This document shows positions 48,227 through 60,649 of a stretch of DNA of 64,000 nucleotides, piece by piece; within the stretch, counting starts at the first letter, position 1; every line of letters begins with the position of its first letter. Made by a program: the position numbers and the translations under genes. Below the pieces are notes generated by a model that was not told where the DNA came from, searched no databases, and was given only the letters and a program-made list of their open reading frames with translations. Source of the DNA: Prochilodus magdalenae (taxonomy: Eukaryota; Chordata; Actinopteri; Characiformes; Prochilodontidae); contig JAMWET010001360.1 in assembly GCA_024036415.1 (NCBI GenBank), positions 156,001 through 220,000 of the forward strand. The letters run 5' to 3'.

Positions 48227-51200
48227 GTAAGCTGTTCACCGGAGGCTTTAACTCTGCGGCCGCGGTTTCATGACGAAGCCGAGATTTGTTTTGTGCGGGT
48301 TTGTTCGCCTCAGGTCTGCTAACGTTACATGTCCATATATGGTCTTGTGGGGGGACTTTTAGCTGAAGCTAAAGCTAACAAGCTAACGTTAGTAAACTTT
48401 TAAGCCCAGCTAGAAAAGCTGATTCTGTGAGTAACGTTAGGTTTATTTGCTTATTTTCAGTATAGTTTTTTTATATTTCAGGTCATAAGTCCTTTTTTGT
48501 TTATTTTCATCAACCTGTGCTGGTGTTCATATTCGATTTCTCCGGTCCACCTTAAATGGTGCAGCGGTTACATTCTGGTGGCTTGTATGACCGCTGAGGA
48601 GCCAGAACGTTAAGTGCTGCACTATTTAAGGTGGAACCGAGAGTTCGAACGTGATGCTAGCTAATGAGCACTTATTTAACGTTGTGTACCTGTAAATGAA
48701 GGGGGCATCTGTGGGCAACTTTTAGCTAAAGCTAATAAGCTAACGTTATGAAACTTTTAGGTCAGCTAGAAAAGCTAATTCTGTGAGGACAGTTTTCTTT
48801 TCTTTTTAAAAAAACTCATTTTCAGCGTAGTCATTTACATTTAATATCCTAATTCCTTTTCCATTTGCTTCATTTCATTACGTAGTGTTGCTATTCAAAT
48901 TCTCCGTTCCACCTTAAATGGTGCAGCAAGCGTAGGAATGCAACTGTTGCACAATTTAAGGTGGAACGGATTATTCGAACATGATGCTAGCGAATTAGCA
49001 GCTTTTTCGACGAAAATCAGCCCAAACAGGATAGTACAGCCCAGGACACCCCTTTACGGCCTCATATAAGAACTCAATCGGCTTCTCCACAAGGCTTTAC
49101 AACCCAAAACTGTTTTACTACTCAAGCCGTTATTCCGCTAAAAGACCACCGCTTGTAATGCTGGATGCCTTCAGGCCCCTCTCAGTCAGCCTACAAATGA
49201 TATGTATACATGTATATAAACTGAGCCACCTTAACTGACAGGGCTGTAAGGCGTTGTCCTGCTCCTGGTCTGGACTTTGCTCCCAGCACAGGCTTAAAGG
49301 GGTCAACAAAGGTCAAGTCAGGCCAGACTTCACTCCAAGCAGAGTCACTTCTAGAATCGTGGTGGAACTTCTTAATAGCTAACTGACTCTGTTCTCTGTC
49401 ATTTAGAGTCTTTCTATATACATCTACTATATATCAACATCTATAAATGGTCTAGATATCTCTAAATTAAATAATTACTGTAAATGATGTAATATCTGCT
49501 ATATAAAATTGATCTGCTATTAATTTTTCTGTATCTACTATTAAATGTTCACTGTCTATTAATAAATTATTTATCAAGTAATATAAATCATTCAGATATC
49601 TATAAAGAAAAGCTATTCTATATATAATCTATATATAATATATAATCTATATATGCATGATTCAATATCAACTCTCTATTATTCAGTATCTGCTATAAAT
49701 GACTAATAATCTGTTATAAATGATTAAGAATCTGTTACAAATGAGTAAGAATCTATGATTTAGTGTCTGCTATATATGATTCAGTGTATGCTGTAAATGC
49801 TTCCTTATTTATTATAACTGATTCAGTATCTACTATGACTGATTCAGTTTCTGATATAAATGATTGATTCAGCACATACTGTAAATGATTATATATAAGT
49901 TTGTTCCCATTTCTGAAAAAGTTTGGACATCAGTGATTTGTTCATTCCCTAATTATGTTTACCTGAACAAAAGAACAAAAAATATGATTCCTACAACAGA
50001 CTCAAAATAACTTTTGGCTTTTTAACAAAAATAAGTAAGAGTTGGAAATAATGATAAGAGTGGATTCAAGTGACACTGTTGAAAAACATTCCTCAGAGTG
50101 CAGGTCAGTTGGTCAGAATTGCTGTGGACGATCCATATTTCATCTTCAAACTCATGTTAAGTTTTGGGATTGCATAGAGACATATGCTGCCATCAAGACA
50201 ACTTGAAGTCCATGGTAATTCCAAAAAGACAAAGCCCAGCCTCATTCTGCACGTGCAACAACAGGATGTTTTCGTGGACACACAGTGTGTGTGCTTTGCT
50301 GGCCGCCCTCCAGTCCAGAACTTCAGTTTGGAACATCATGAAGAGGAGAATCAGACGATGAGAAAAAAAATCCCACTCGCTAAACTGGAGCCCTCGGTTT
50401 TCCTCAATTCCCAAACCATTAACACTGTAATTAAAAGAAAAGGTGATGTAATTAGTGGTTGTCTCGTCTCTGGTCCAGCTTCTACTGTGTTGCAAACATC
50501 AAGTTCTAAATGTGTTTATATTAACTAAATACAGTTTAGTTGGTCAAGAGAGATAACAAATCACAGAATCTTGTTTTTATTGAATATTGCAAAACATTTT
50601 TCAGAAATGGGGTTTGGACACTAAATTGTTCAGTAACTGCTTTAAATGACTTAGTGTCTAAAAGTGGACTAGTTTAAAATAGCATCTGTGAGCCACCATT
50701 CATTACAGTGCACAGGTAGGTTTATTGTGGATCTGAAACAGGAAACCAGGGCCAGAAAATATTCTTTTATTTTTTATGATCAACTTTTTATTTGTTTTCA
50801 CACTTTAAACAACAACGAGAGGGGAACGGTAGGGAGGAGTGGGGAAGGGGTAGCAGACGAGTACATACAGTAATATGGACACAGATAATACTCAAATCAC
50901 AAATAAAAATGTTACAAAATGAATAAACAAATAATAGATAAAGACAAATCAACAGAGAGCTAAAAAAATCCTTGATAGATCCATACAAATTCTCCCAATT
51001 AGAGGTCCAGAATTTCATTACTGAAAGTTGGGGGGAAATCCAAAGTTGTAAAATTGTTTTCTTGGTGGCTGTAAAACCTGCCACTAACATCTTTCGTTCT
51101 ATTAAAGAAAATTTTAAATCTGAGCCATGCTTAGACCAAGTAGTTTAGATTGTATGTTCACTGTGGAAATCCACATGAAAATATTAATACTTAAAAAAAT

Positions 51201-53289
51201 ATTTCTCTTAACTCTTTTCTTAAGAATAATTCTAAGAGCAAGTGGAAATGTCATCTTAAATGTTTTCTTATTTATGTAGTATCCCCTAGGCTGTGAATTA
51301 AGAAGGTGAGCCTTTGTCATTGGAAACAAGGCTCATATGTTTTCAATTCAAAAGCTTTAAAGCCTTTCAAGTAAAGTTCATCCTTAAAATAATACATGCT
51401 GGTTAAAATATTATGTTGTGGATTTTGGAGAGAGAGTAAAATCCTTGAAGTCTTAAGGACAGGGAAGGTCCTCTCACCCTACCTGATCATATACTACTGC
51501 AACAAAACCCACACTCGAGATTATTTTACTTTTCTTGCAGACATTTTAGCGAATTAGCTGCAAGGAAAAACAGGAGGATCTCTCTCGTAATATGGTAAAT
51601 AATGGTACAAAGATTTTTTGCGTCTGTATATATCTGTATATATAAAATTCAACATGGTAGCCTAGAAAATATTAGGAAAACTAAGCTCAGCAGGCAAAAA
51701 ATTAGTCACCTGTAACTAATCCCTTAAAGTGTGTAATGCCTCCACCAGCGTCAAAACCAGGTGGCATTAGATTTCTGGACTGGATAAGTTCCTGGATGTA
51801 GGCCCCATCAGTGTTCAGAAACGCTTACATCAAAGAACTGGTCAGTTGGGCCAGATTTGGTGGATGCCTTCCCTGGGATTTTAACTGTTGTTCCAGGTAG
51901 TCCCAATAATTTGCAAGAGGACTCAAATCTGGGGATTACTCAGGCCAGTCCAGATGTGTGAAGGCTCCTGAATGTTCGTCATGCCTGTCAGTCATTTTTA
52001 CAGCCCTGTGAATGCCAGAACTGTCATCTTGCAAACTGGGATAAGAATTTTATGTTCTTCAGTAAGATCACGAGCAAAAGGCAAAACCTGGTTGTCCAGC
52101 AGCTCAGTGTAGACACCGGGGTTCAATTTTGCCGCCATCTCAACCAAAGAACCCATTTCCAACATAGACCACTGAGGAGACTATGTTATTGTTCGGGGAT
52201 ATTAATTTAAGTAAATATTTAAAACTTGCATTGCATTTAAAGAACACTCTCGTGAACTTCATGGTGTTTGTCTTTGGACCATAGCAAGTTTCTTTCCTCT
52301 GAATTCTTTTGTGAATCCAGGGCCTGATTTTCAAAGATTCAGAGGTTAAAACTAGTGAGTGTTGAGAATGGTATTCCTCGTTTGAGTCCACTGAAATTCT
52401 AAGAAGATCTAATCATGAACTCATTCTTTGGAATGTGCATGGTTTATTCCTGTCTTTCGAACCTGCAGTCGTGGACGGTGACTGTTTGTTAAATCTTAAT
52501 ATGGAGTTTTTTAAATAGTTTATTATTTTTTTTTTTTTAGATGCACGTTTTTCAGAGCTACCTTTAAGGAAGTTCAGTATTAGACACAATGGTGGTTTTC
52601 TATGGAAGCTGATGACACCCATGTTGCTCACTCACCTCATGCTAGTTCCACAGAGAGATGTTCCGTGACCAGAACGGTTTACAGTTTGGAAAGAATTCAT
52701 AGCACTGAGGAGATTAGTGTGTTTACCACAGGCAAAGCTGCTCAGTAAAGAGGCCAGTGGCTGTTCAGAGTTTCCCCTCGTGTTTTCAAACTCAGTGATG
52801 AAGCTGTAGGTGTAGACTGTGGTCAGTGGTGGTGGTCAGTTGTAGATCATGGCTTACTGGACCCCCTGTTTCTCCACAGCTCTCCGACAGTATGAAAGCC
52901 TGCGCAAGGAGCACGAGAAAACCAAGATGGAGGTAAGTGTGGCTGCTTATTTGCTTAATCACTGTTGTGTAAAACAAGTAACCGTGAAAATGACTTATTT
53001 AGAGTCTATATAGACGTAGGAGAGTCTAAACAAGCGTTCAAATTCAGTACTAGTCTGAATAAAGATGATACAAGTCTAAAACTATACGTAGCTGGAATGC
53101 AGAGCCGATAGCTCCCTGAAAACCTTTAGCACTTTACTAAAAAGAGGTTCTTTAGGGGTTTTTAGTAAGGCGAGGCTTTATTTTTAAAACCGTGACAACT
53201 CAAAACCCTTTTGAACACACAAATGGTTGTAATGTTGAAATGTTTTCTTCTGTTATGGACCTGTTGTACTTGATTTCTTAACAAACCTT

Positions 53290-53320
<31 letters not shown>

Positions 53321-56194
53321 ATATTTTAACATTTTGTTTATTGGGTACACAAAAGAAAGGGTTAACAAAACAGAAACAGAATACCTGCATAGACTATATT
53401 GTAATACTGATCAATTATACTAAATAAGGCATCCCTACCTTCCCAAAGTAGCTGCATCGCCCATCGCCATCGCCCATCGCCATGCCAGATGCGTAAGTCA
53501 AACAAACAGTGAAACAATCAAGAGTTAACACATGAAATACTAATACTAATCAGTACAAAGGTAAAGAAAGTAAATAATAAAAAAATATGAATTATTAATA
53601 AAATAAATGCAGCATGTAAAAATAACCGTGTAAATAGCTGTAATGTACATGCACAGCATAACAACAACAATTGATATAACTATTGTAATTGTTTATAAAA
53701 TAAAGTAGGTTGGTGTAAATTACAGTCTGATAGCTTATATAGTGACTCATAATTATAGTTTGTTTTAAATGACTATTTATTTTAAATGAGAGTTGAACTC
53801 TATATATAATCACTATAGCACTCTGTAAATATCAGTTTATATAACTATTAGTGTAATGTGAAATAGGGCTGAATGGTTTGGGAAAAATATCTAATTGTGA
53901 TTTTTCTAACTGATACTGAGACATTGAATTTAACGCTGCTTATTCTCTGTAAATTAGATTGAGGCCTTGTTTTAGTTTTGGCCAGGAAGACCAGACTGTC
54001 CATGTTTTCTTTTTTCAGGCTTGACCGCTGAATATAGTGTGCCAAGTCATAGTTGTGATGTCACAACATTTGGAAGTTTGGTTTCCTCTTATTGGTCTAA
54101 CTTCTACAGGTTGTTTGCAAGCTTTGTGTTATAGTGGTAAACTTAACTACTGAAAATGCAAAACATTTTTTTTTGGCCTAATGAAAAAATGCAGCTCTCG
54201 CAAAGGTATCTTTCTTAAATTGTGATTTTGATATAAAGTCTCTCAGCTCTAGTGGGAGTAACAGTCTAGTCAAGTACAGTACAGTACAAATCACACTATA
54301 AACAGATACAGCGTAATAAAAACTTTGTAAACACTGCAAATAACAGTCTAAATATCTTTAATATGGTAAAATTAAAAAATAAAAATAGTTCATATTTTAG
54401 GGACAATCTGTGTAATTATAGTTTAGGGTATTTAACAGTCTAACTATTATACGGTGAATAAGAATCTAAATAATTGTAGTAGAGTGTAAATATTTCACTG
54501 TAAAGTACTGTTATATGGTGTATATATCAGTGTAAATAACTATTACACAGCTAATAACAGGGTAACTAACTGTAGTACAGTGTGATTAGCAGGTGTCATA
54601 CCTACCAAACCAAAGTGGTGTTGAGATTTTCTGTAGAGTGGTGGTGATGGGTCTCCATGTCTACATCACACATATACAGACATTCTAAACCACCAGTGAA
54701 TCTACATCCTATGTATCTAGTCCTCTGAATGTTTATATGGAATGTTGATGATAGGTTTTCTATGGGCACCATTTTGCCATTTCAGCCAAATAAATTGATT
54801 CATAAAACAGTGAATTAGATATCTGGCATCATATTTATGGCTATTTCATATAATAACTTTCTCTGAGGGAACTTTTAGAGGTGGCCGTCTAGTTCCTATT
54901 ACAACCCCTGGGTCAAGTTCTGACTCTGTACTAACTGTAATATAGCATAAATAAGACTCAGTCTGTGTCAGTGGTGGACAGTGAGGAAGTAAAAGTCAGG
55001 GTTTTTTTTGTATCTGTACTTTAATTATGTTTTTCAATTCTGGATGTCTTTTTTCTGGATAACATCTGACTGTTTACTCACTACATTATGACCAAATCTG
55101 TCTGTCCTTTTGACTTCTGGCCGATGCAGTGTAACGGATGCAGTATAGTTAAAGGAACACTCATTTGTAAACCTGTTTTTAAAGTTTTTACATTTTTATT
55201 AAACTTGCAAATACATCTGAAACTGAAACTTTGCTGTGTGCAAAAAGGTTATTTTATGGTTCTAGGCAATGGAACCTGTCCTCTTTCAGTGTTCTGTGCT
55301 TACAGGAGGAACTCCTACTGACACTAGAGAAGGATTTTACCTTGGGGACTCTACTGCAACTTTACTTTATGGTTTGTGTACTTCATCCACCACTGCTCTA
55401 AATAGCTGTTTGTTGTTGGTTTTGTTGTAGTGTAAGCAGCTGCAGCAGGAGCGAGATGATGCCCTACGGAAGCTGGACGAGTTTGAAAGAGGTTTGCTAT
55501 TATATTTCCGCAGTAACCCTCACAACTAACACACATGCGATTGTTTAATCATGGTAGGCTGAGGCTGAATGTTGCCCATAACATGATCTGGTCTGCAGTC
55601 ACATAGACTATGTAATAATAATGCTACAGTGTAATAGTATATAATAGTGATTAAATGTTCTGTTAATATAGCATCTTTTCAAAGCTCAAGGTTGTTTACA
55701 GTACCAGGCCAACAGTGAAGCCCATTGAAAACAACAAAAAAAAAATAGGTTTTACAGAGTTAATAAAACAGAAGAAGACAAAAATGATAATCATCTTGGA
55801 AAGAGGAATGAAGACAGTGAAAAGGCAAAGGCCGTGAAAACCAGAAGAAATATTGGGAACAATACAGGAATGAGACTGTTATTACAGTTTACTCAATCAT
55901 AATGCCGTATAACATGCTGTAAATCCTGCCAGGCTGCAAGTAAAAACCGAGCAATAGGTCACAGTAGCTGCAGCAGGCCAAGCTTTTCTCTGGAAATTGT
56001 AAGTGTGCTCAGGCTTTGGCACAGTGTGGACTCTGGACTGCTGTGGGCGTCGTTCAGACACGTCTGAATGGCTTAAACACACACAGACATTTACTCCTTC
56101 ACTGCTGAATCAAACTCTCTCAGTAGCATGGATTAGTTCTGCACGGTATTAGAAACAAACTGACATTGCAATATTTTTTTACTCTCATGTATGG

Positions 56195-56238
<44 letters not shown>

Positions 56239-59200
56239 TTATATAATGTAGCACTTACACTGTTCTTCTTAAGGTGTATGACATCATAATTTTAAGTTTC
56301 AAACCATTATTTTAGTTTTAAAAACCCACGTCTCTTTTTTAAAAATAGTTTACAGCAAACAAGCTGGGTATGTGCATTAGTGATGTTCTAGTGGAAGTGA
56401 GGAGGCTTTGAATTCCGATATTCCGTTATGCATTCCGTCTTTCTAATCCTGAAACCTATGCATCTATCTCTCTTTTAAAATCCCCTCACTTCACCTTTCT
56501 GCGCTGTGTGTGAAAATGCCGCGCTTCTGCTCTCCACGCAAAGTAGGGGGGAATTGGAACATGAGGATTGAATTGAGGAAAATTTCAAAAAGCACAACAG
56601 CTATCTGGAAACACAGACGGGGTGAGAGAGAAAGAGAGAGAGAGCATTCTCATTTTAATGCCTGAAATGGGTTATTATGGGCTGTGGTCAGAGCGAGGTG
56701 TGTTGGTCGCAGGCTGAATCCGCTGGCCTTTGCTTGTGTTTCCCCGCTCAGTGCATTGTGTACGATTTCCACTTAAATAATAGCAGAGCCGACGCAGCGC
56801 TGCCGTTTTCCAGAGCCATTACGCGATTTCATATCTCTCAGAAAATTACTTCTATTCAGAGAGGGACAGAGGGGGAGAGAGAGAGACAGAGAAGGAACGA
56901 CTACAAGAAAAAAATGACAGAAAGAAATAAAGCCAGAGAGAGAGAGGAAAAGAAGGGAAGACCCTGGATAGATAGAAAAAAGAAAAAAAGGAAGGAGAAA
57001 GAAGGATAGAAAAAAGGTAGGAGAAAAAAATAAAGTAATAGAAGATAGATGAGATGGAAACAGACTAAGATAGATGAAGGGAAAGATAGAAAGAGACAGA
57101 GAGAGAGAGCGGTATATAGAGATAAAAAAAAGATGAAGTGAGAAAGGGAAAATAAAAGGAGGAAAGAAGATGGATGGATGGGGAAGGAGTGAGGAAGAGG
57201 GAGAAAGAGTAAGGAGAGACAGGAAGAGATAAAAAATACACATAGGCAGTGGGAGAGAGACGCAGAAGGATAGAGAGAGATGGCAATTTGTAAAGATATG
57301 CAGAGAGAAACAAATAGAAAGAAACAGAGATAGGGGGAGTAAGGAAGATAGATAAATAGATGGGGAAGGAGTGAGGAAAAGGGAGAAAGAGTAAGGAGAG
57401 ACAGTAAGAGATAGAGGGGTTATAAATAGGGAGAGGGAGAGAGAGACAGAAGGATAGAGAGAGATGGCAATTTGTAAAGATGCAGAGAGAAACAAACAGA
57501 AAGAAACCGGGATAGAGGGAGAAAGATGTAGGAAGAGAGATGGAGGTAAACAGTATCTACACAGAGAGGAAGATAGATATGTAGGAAGATATATAGATGG
57601 GGAAGGAGTAAGGAAAAGGTAAGGAGAGACAAGAAGAGAGGAATAAATAGGGAGAGAGAAAGGGGGAGATTGATATACAGTTTCTAAAGAGGAAATAAAA
57701 AAATAAATATATATATAGACAGAGTTAGAGATGGAGAGAGAGAGAATGATGGAGTGAGATATATCTAAAGAGATATAGAGATGATCCTGTCTCGGTAGCA
57801 GAGGCCTGCACTGCTGCACTCATCACAGCACTGCTGCAGCGCAGGATGGAAGGAGAGGGTGAGAGAAGAGAGGGATTTGGAGATGTGGTAGTGATGAGGA
57901 GGACTCACAACTCACAATTAAAACTGTCAGCTCCAGCACACCCCCCCATACACCCCGATATCAACCGTCACCCACCCGCACGCTCAGCACTGTTTAAACC
58001 CACCGACTGCCACAATTAACCTGTCAGAGACAGAGAGAGTGAGAGAAAGAGAAAGTGTGTCTGTGTGTGTCTGTGTGTGTCTGTGTGTGTGTGTGTGTGT
58101 GTGTGCGTTTGTGTTTATGTGTTTATCTCGTTGTGGGAACCCAGACTGTACTGAAAACGCTCTCTTTCAGAACCCCAGAAGTGACTAAAACAAAGAAAAA
58201 TAAACATTAATAACACTCGTTTATTATAGTAATGTATGTATTATATTATAACTTTTTCATATATTGTACAATGTAACACAGAGAGTCAATAAATACATCA
58301 TTTAACAAAAAGGTGTCATAGAAGAACCAGTTTTGGTTCTCTAAAGAAGCTTACAGAGAATCATATGTTTGTAAACTGATTAAGTTAATGTAGGAATGGA
58401 TGTTCTGGCCTCCTCCTGACCAAGAACCAGTAAGGAACCTTCCTTTGTAAAAGAGAAGGCAAAGAGGGTGAAGATTAGCTTTGAAGGGTAAGATGAGGGT
58501 TGGGTCAGTGTGCCATCAGGATAGTCATACAGAAGGACCAGGAGTATGTCAATGTGTGTGTTATTATCTCTTTGTGGGGACCCAAGTATCCCTAGACTGA
58601 TGAGAAAAAAAGAATAAAATTAGATTTTTTTTTTCAGAAAGTGCATAATATTAATTAAACACATGATTTGTTTTTACAGTGGTGATAACAGTAGTCAATA
58701 TTTTGTAGTTATTAATATATAGGAACGCTACATATGAAAATTATGAAAGCAGAAAGATGTATATGTAATACAAATATACCTAATAGAAAAGTATAATACA
58801 ATGATATAAATAGACATATTACAAAGTACATCAAAGCACATGTACAAAGTACAATTAATAATAATATTAATAATGATGAAAAATAATAACTTTTATTTAT
58901 GTGGCATGTTTTAAAATCCTAAGTAAAAGCAGAACCATTGTTGTTCAGCTTAACAGCTAAAACATCACATTGATTATATACAAAACAAACAGAATACAAA
59001 AATAAATAAAATAAAACATAAATAAGTAGATTAATTATTTGCGTAAGAAATAACTGACTGAAGATTACCTTAAAGGTAAAGGTTAGAGGTGGTTTAGACC
59101 AGCAGCATTTGGCCAGTAAAGTCTTAAGAGAAGACTGTGGAAACCCCATAGTGTGAGAAATACATGTCTCTGTGTGTTTGTGTGTGTGTGTGTGTGTGTG

Positions 59201-60640
59201 AGAAAAGGAGAGAGACAGAGAGAGAGAGAGAGAGAGGATTTTTTGGAAGGGTCTTCACACTGGCAGCTGAATGGAGTGTAATGTGTGACCGCTGCTCATC
59301 AGTTTTTAATTAGGCGTGGCTGCTGAGGGAGCTGTCCGCTCCGCTAATTCCTGTTTTCACCCTCTCCAGCCACAATGTGCAATTAGTTAAGTGGCAGTGA
59401 TCTGGTGTGGAGCCAGTGCTGCGGTGATTACTGACACAAATCACGGCCTTTACCACACGCTCAACTTCTTCAATCAAAACTTCTTCATCATGAGGCGAAC
59501 GGAAGGGGTGGGTTTTTTAATCGACAGAGCCGGCGAACGAGTACACAACAGAGTGAGCCATTATTACTCCATTGGCCTGCCTGCATTATTTCAGTTGAAC
59601 AGCTGGGGAAGAAAAAAAACAGTCTGAAGGTGAAACTAAAGTGTATAGTCTGCTCACTGCAGCTCAGGCTCAGAGAATCAATGCAGCTAAACTGATCTCA
59701 CTGCCCTGAGCTGCAGTTTGTCCAGCTGTGTGGAAGGACTGAGACAGAATGAGACAGGGTACTAACATGATGGTTATAGTGCGACTAGGGATGTGCTGGA
59801 ATAGTGTTAAAGGGGAATTCCAGCAATTTCTTCAACATTTCCAATTTCTTCTGCATAACTCAATGTTTGGGATATAAACCTTCAGGGTTCTTTACAGTGG
59901 TGGGGGTAGTGTTGGGAACCAAGGTTCTTCACGTCTACAACACACATATAGACATTTTATTTACTATCCAAACCGCCAGTGCACCCACACGTGTCTTCTA
60001 AGTGTTATATGGAATGTTGATGATGGCAAAATCTGAAAATAATACGTGTTTTAGGGACTGTTTTGCCTTCCATCACTCCGCCATAAATGGATTAACATGG
60101 TTCCATTCACCACCACTGTAAACAATTTGGTCAGTTTATCTAGAACAGAGTGTTTTATATCAAACCACAGCAAATGACTGTTTACATCTGAGCTGTTTAA
60201 TTACATGGACGCTTAGATTAATCACAGAAACTGTCCTACGACCTTTTTATGTAGAAACTTCCTGAGGGAGCTTTTAGAGGTGTCAAAGACTTCATGTGCA
60301 AAATATCATCCAGCATTTCAGTGAACACAGACTCTGTGGTGCTCTTCATGTATTTGTGCTTGTCTGTTTGTTTGCTTCTCTAACCAAGTCTAAGTCATTA
60401 GTCTTCATTGAATAATTAACGTCGAGTCATGGCGACTCCACTGGTGACATCATTATGGAACTGATCATTTGGAATAAGGTGCAGCTATAGAAATAAAACA
60501 TATATATTTAGAAGGTTTATCTTTTGTGTTTGTGTTGGTGTGCAGTGTCTCACAGGGTTCTGCAGGAGGTCAACAGTATGCAGGAGAATCTGGAGGTTGA
60601 GAAGACCTGCAGGGAGACGGTCGAGGCCCTGGCTTCTAAG
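48169..60640 (+). CDS. Shootin-family protein, first four exons (continues beyond window)
   Basis: Shootin-1 links actin retrograde flow to cell-adhesion molecules in growth cones and promotes axon formation. Functions of its fish paralogues are less known. Exons 48169-48226, 52880-52932, 55431-55491 and 60546-60640 join in frame to give 89 residues. These start MATTEEEKQMRTINELS, then ALRQYESLRKEHEKTK, CKQLQQERDDALRKLDEFE and SHRVLQEVNSMQENLEVEKT, ending CRETVEALASK. The heptad-rich, Glu/Lys-rich sequence is an N-terminal coiled coil. The order ERD-A-(K/R)KLEEF, SHxVxxEVN and EKTCRE-EALA matches the shootin N-terminus as I remember it. The exact paralogue (shtn1 or a fish-specific relative) is not resolved. 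The rest of the roughly 600-residue protein is outside the window. Confidence 0.85.
48543..48639. mobile_element. Family B palindrome, copy 2
   Basis: Begins CGGTCCACCTTAAATGGTGC and ends TATTTAAGGTGGAACCG, with a central GTTACATTCTGGTG as in copy 1 at 15039. Confidence 0.78.
48901..48970. mobile_element. Family B palindrome, copy 3
   Basis: Begins TCTCCGTTCCACCTTAAATG and ends AATTTAAGGTGGAACGGA, with arms of about 27 bp. It is the duplicate partner of copy 2. Confidence 0.78.
49640..49897. repeat. Minisatellite with ~25-bp unit, left part
   Basis: Units of the type TCTGCTATAAATGATTCAGTA recur with substitutions about ten times. The array resumes after the inserted transposon with TTCAGTAACTGCTTTAAATG at 50629. 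Confidence 0.78.
49898..50621 (+). mobile_element. Tc1/mariner-like element, decayed, inserted in a minisatellite
   Basis: The ends are inverted: CCCATTTCTGAAAAAGTTTG on the left and, reversed, CCCATTTCTGAAAAATGTTT on the right. TA dinucleotides flank both ends (49896-49897 and 50622-50623). Inside, plus-strand fragments in shifting frames read MLPSRQLEVHG, PSLILHVQQQD and NIMKRRIRR. These match the catalytic half of a fish Tc1-like transposase whose usual forms are MLPSR, PHSAHV and (R/N)IMKRK. The reading frame is broken many times. Confidence 0.72.
50788..51110 (-). pseudogene. L1-type LINE ORF2 C-terminal remnant
   Basis: The minus strand encodes MLVAGFTATKKTILQLWISP and then SVMKFWTSNWENLYGS. 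This resembles the end of L1-clade ORF2 proteins in fish (A-A-KK-I-x-x-W, then W-x-x-x-x-x-E/D-x-I/L). Only this tip is preserved and upstream sequence was not recognised. Confidence 0.5.
51700..52140 (-). mobile_element. Tc1-like family C copy with DDE fragment
   Basis: The minus strand, with frame breaks, reads DDSSGIHRAVK, then SPDLSPLANYWDYLEQQL, then [24 protein letters not shown] is the conserved patch before the third catalytic residue of Tc1 transposases. The tail matches that of 35120-35180, linking the two as one family. Confidence 0.68.
52880..52932 (+). CDS. Shootin-like exon 2
   Basis: Completes Ala and encodes LRQYESLRKEHEKTKME. Acceptor TCTCCACAG, donor GTAAGT. Confidence 0.85.
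52933..55430 (+). other. Shootin-like intron 2
   Basis: AT-rich. Holds a (GT)n run (53289-53316), a short CGCCCATCGCCAT duplication near 53460, degenerate TAAATAACAGTCTAA-like repeats at about 53800-54590 and a family A copy (54600-54790). No other gene is seen. Confidence 0.65.
54600..54790 (+). repeat. Dispersed repeat family A, copy 4
   Basis: TCTCCATGTCTACATCACAC, AAACCACCAGTGAATCTACA and TATGGAATGTTGATGATAGG follow the family order. A companion AGGGAACTTTTAGAGGTGG lies at 54866. Confidence 0.7.
55431..55491 (+). CDS. Shootin-like exon 3
   Basis: Encodes CKQLQQERDDALRKLDEFER plus one base. Acceptor TTGTTGTAG. The donor GTTTGC departs from consensus at +3 and +4. Confidence 0.82.
56850..57760. 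repeat. Purine-rich minisatellite, about three long units
   Basis: About 900 bp is mostly A and G. The phrase GATGGGGAAGGAGTGAGGAA recurs near 57177 and 57359, with a GATGGGGAAGGAGTAAGGAA variant near 57596. GATAGAGAGAGATGGCAATT and TTGTAAAGATGCAGAGAGAA-like words are shared between the first two units. The period is about 182 and then 237 bp. A 348-codon minus-strand frame across it is an artefact. Confidence 0.9.
58058..58106. repeat. (GT)n-rich microsatellite
   Basis: GTGTGTCT units precede a pure GT run. Confidence 0.9.
59171..59235. repeat. (GT)n and (GA)n microsatellites
   Basis: A GT run is followed by a GA run. Confidence 0.92.
59865..60090 (+). repeat. Dispersed repeat family A, copy 5
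   Basis: CAGTGGTGGGGGTAG, GTCTACAACACACATATAGA, AACCGCCAGTGCACCCAC and TATGGAATGTTGATGATGG follow the family order. Confidence 0.72.
60546..60640 (+). CDS. Shootin-like exon 4
   Basis: Completes Val and encodes SHRVLQEVNSMQENLEVEK to EALASK. Acceptor GTGTGCAG. The donor GTTTAT is weak (T at +3, A at +5), and TTCTR repeats begin within about ten bases of it. Confidence 0.83.
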
Positions 60641-60649
60641 GTTTATCAA

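Larger units (their letters stand above)
48345..49000. repeat. Tandem segmental duplication, two diverged copies
   Basis: Copy 1 (about 48345-48665) and copy 2 (about 48709-49000) share, in order, ACTTTTAGCTRAAGCTAA, AAGCTAACGTTA, AGCTAGAAAAGCTRATTCTG, a T-rich stretch, a family B palindrome, then TTCGAACRTGATGCTAGC. Because the palindrome and both flanks are shared, the copies arose by duplication of a block that already held the palindrome. Confidence 0.85.
48227..52879 (+). other. Shootin-like intron 1
   Basis: Contains a tandem duplication (48345-49000) with two family B palindromes, a ~25-bp minisatellite (49640-49897 and 50622-50660) split by a transposon (49898-50621), a LINE fragment (about 50790-51110) and a Tc1-like family C copy (51700-52140). 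Confidence 0.8.
55492..60545 (+). other. Shootin-like intron 3
   Basis: Contains a purine-rich minisatellite (56850-57760), GT runs at 56200-56239, 58058-58106 and 59171-59235, retroelement-like fragments near 55675 and 58885, and a family A copy (59865-60090). The blocks 56660-56850 and 59240-59620 are GC-richer, non-repetitive and might be regulatory. Confidence 0.7.

Noticed and set aside
56773..57819. 348-codon minus-strand frame, the longest in the window
   Set aside because: It is the pyrimidine strand of a purine-rich minisatellite. Ser/Leu/Phe/Tyr low complexity with hydrophobic look, but no family and no splice context.
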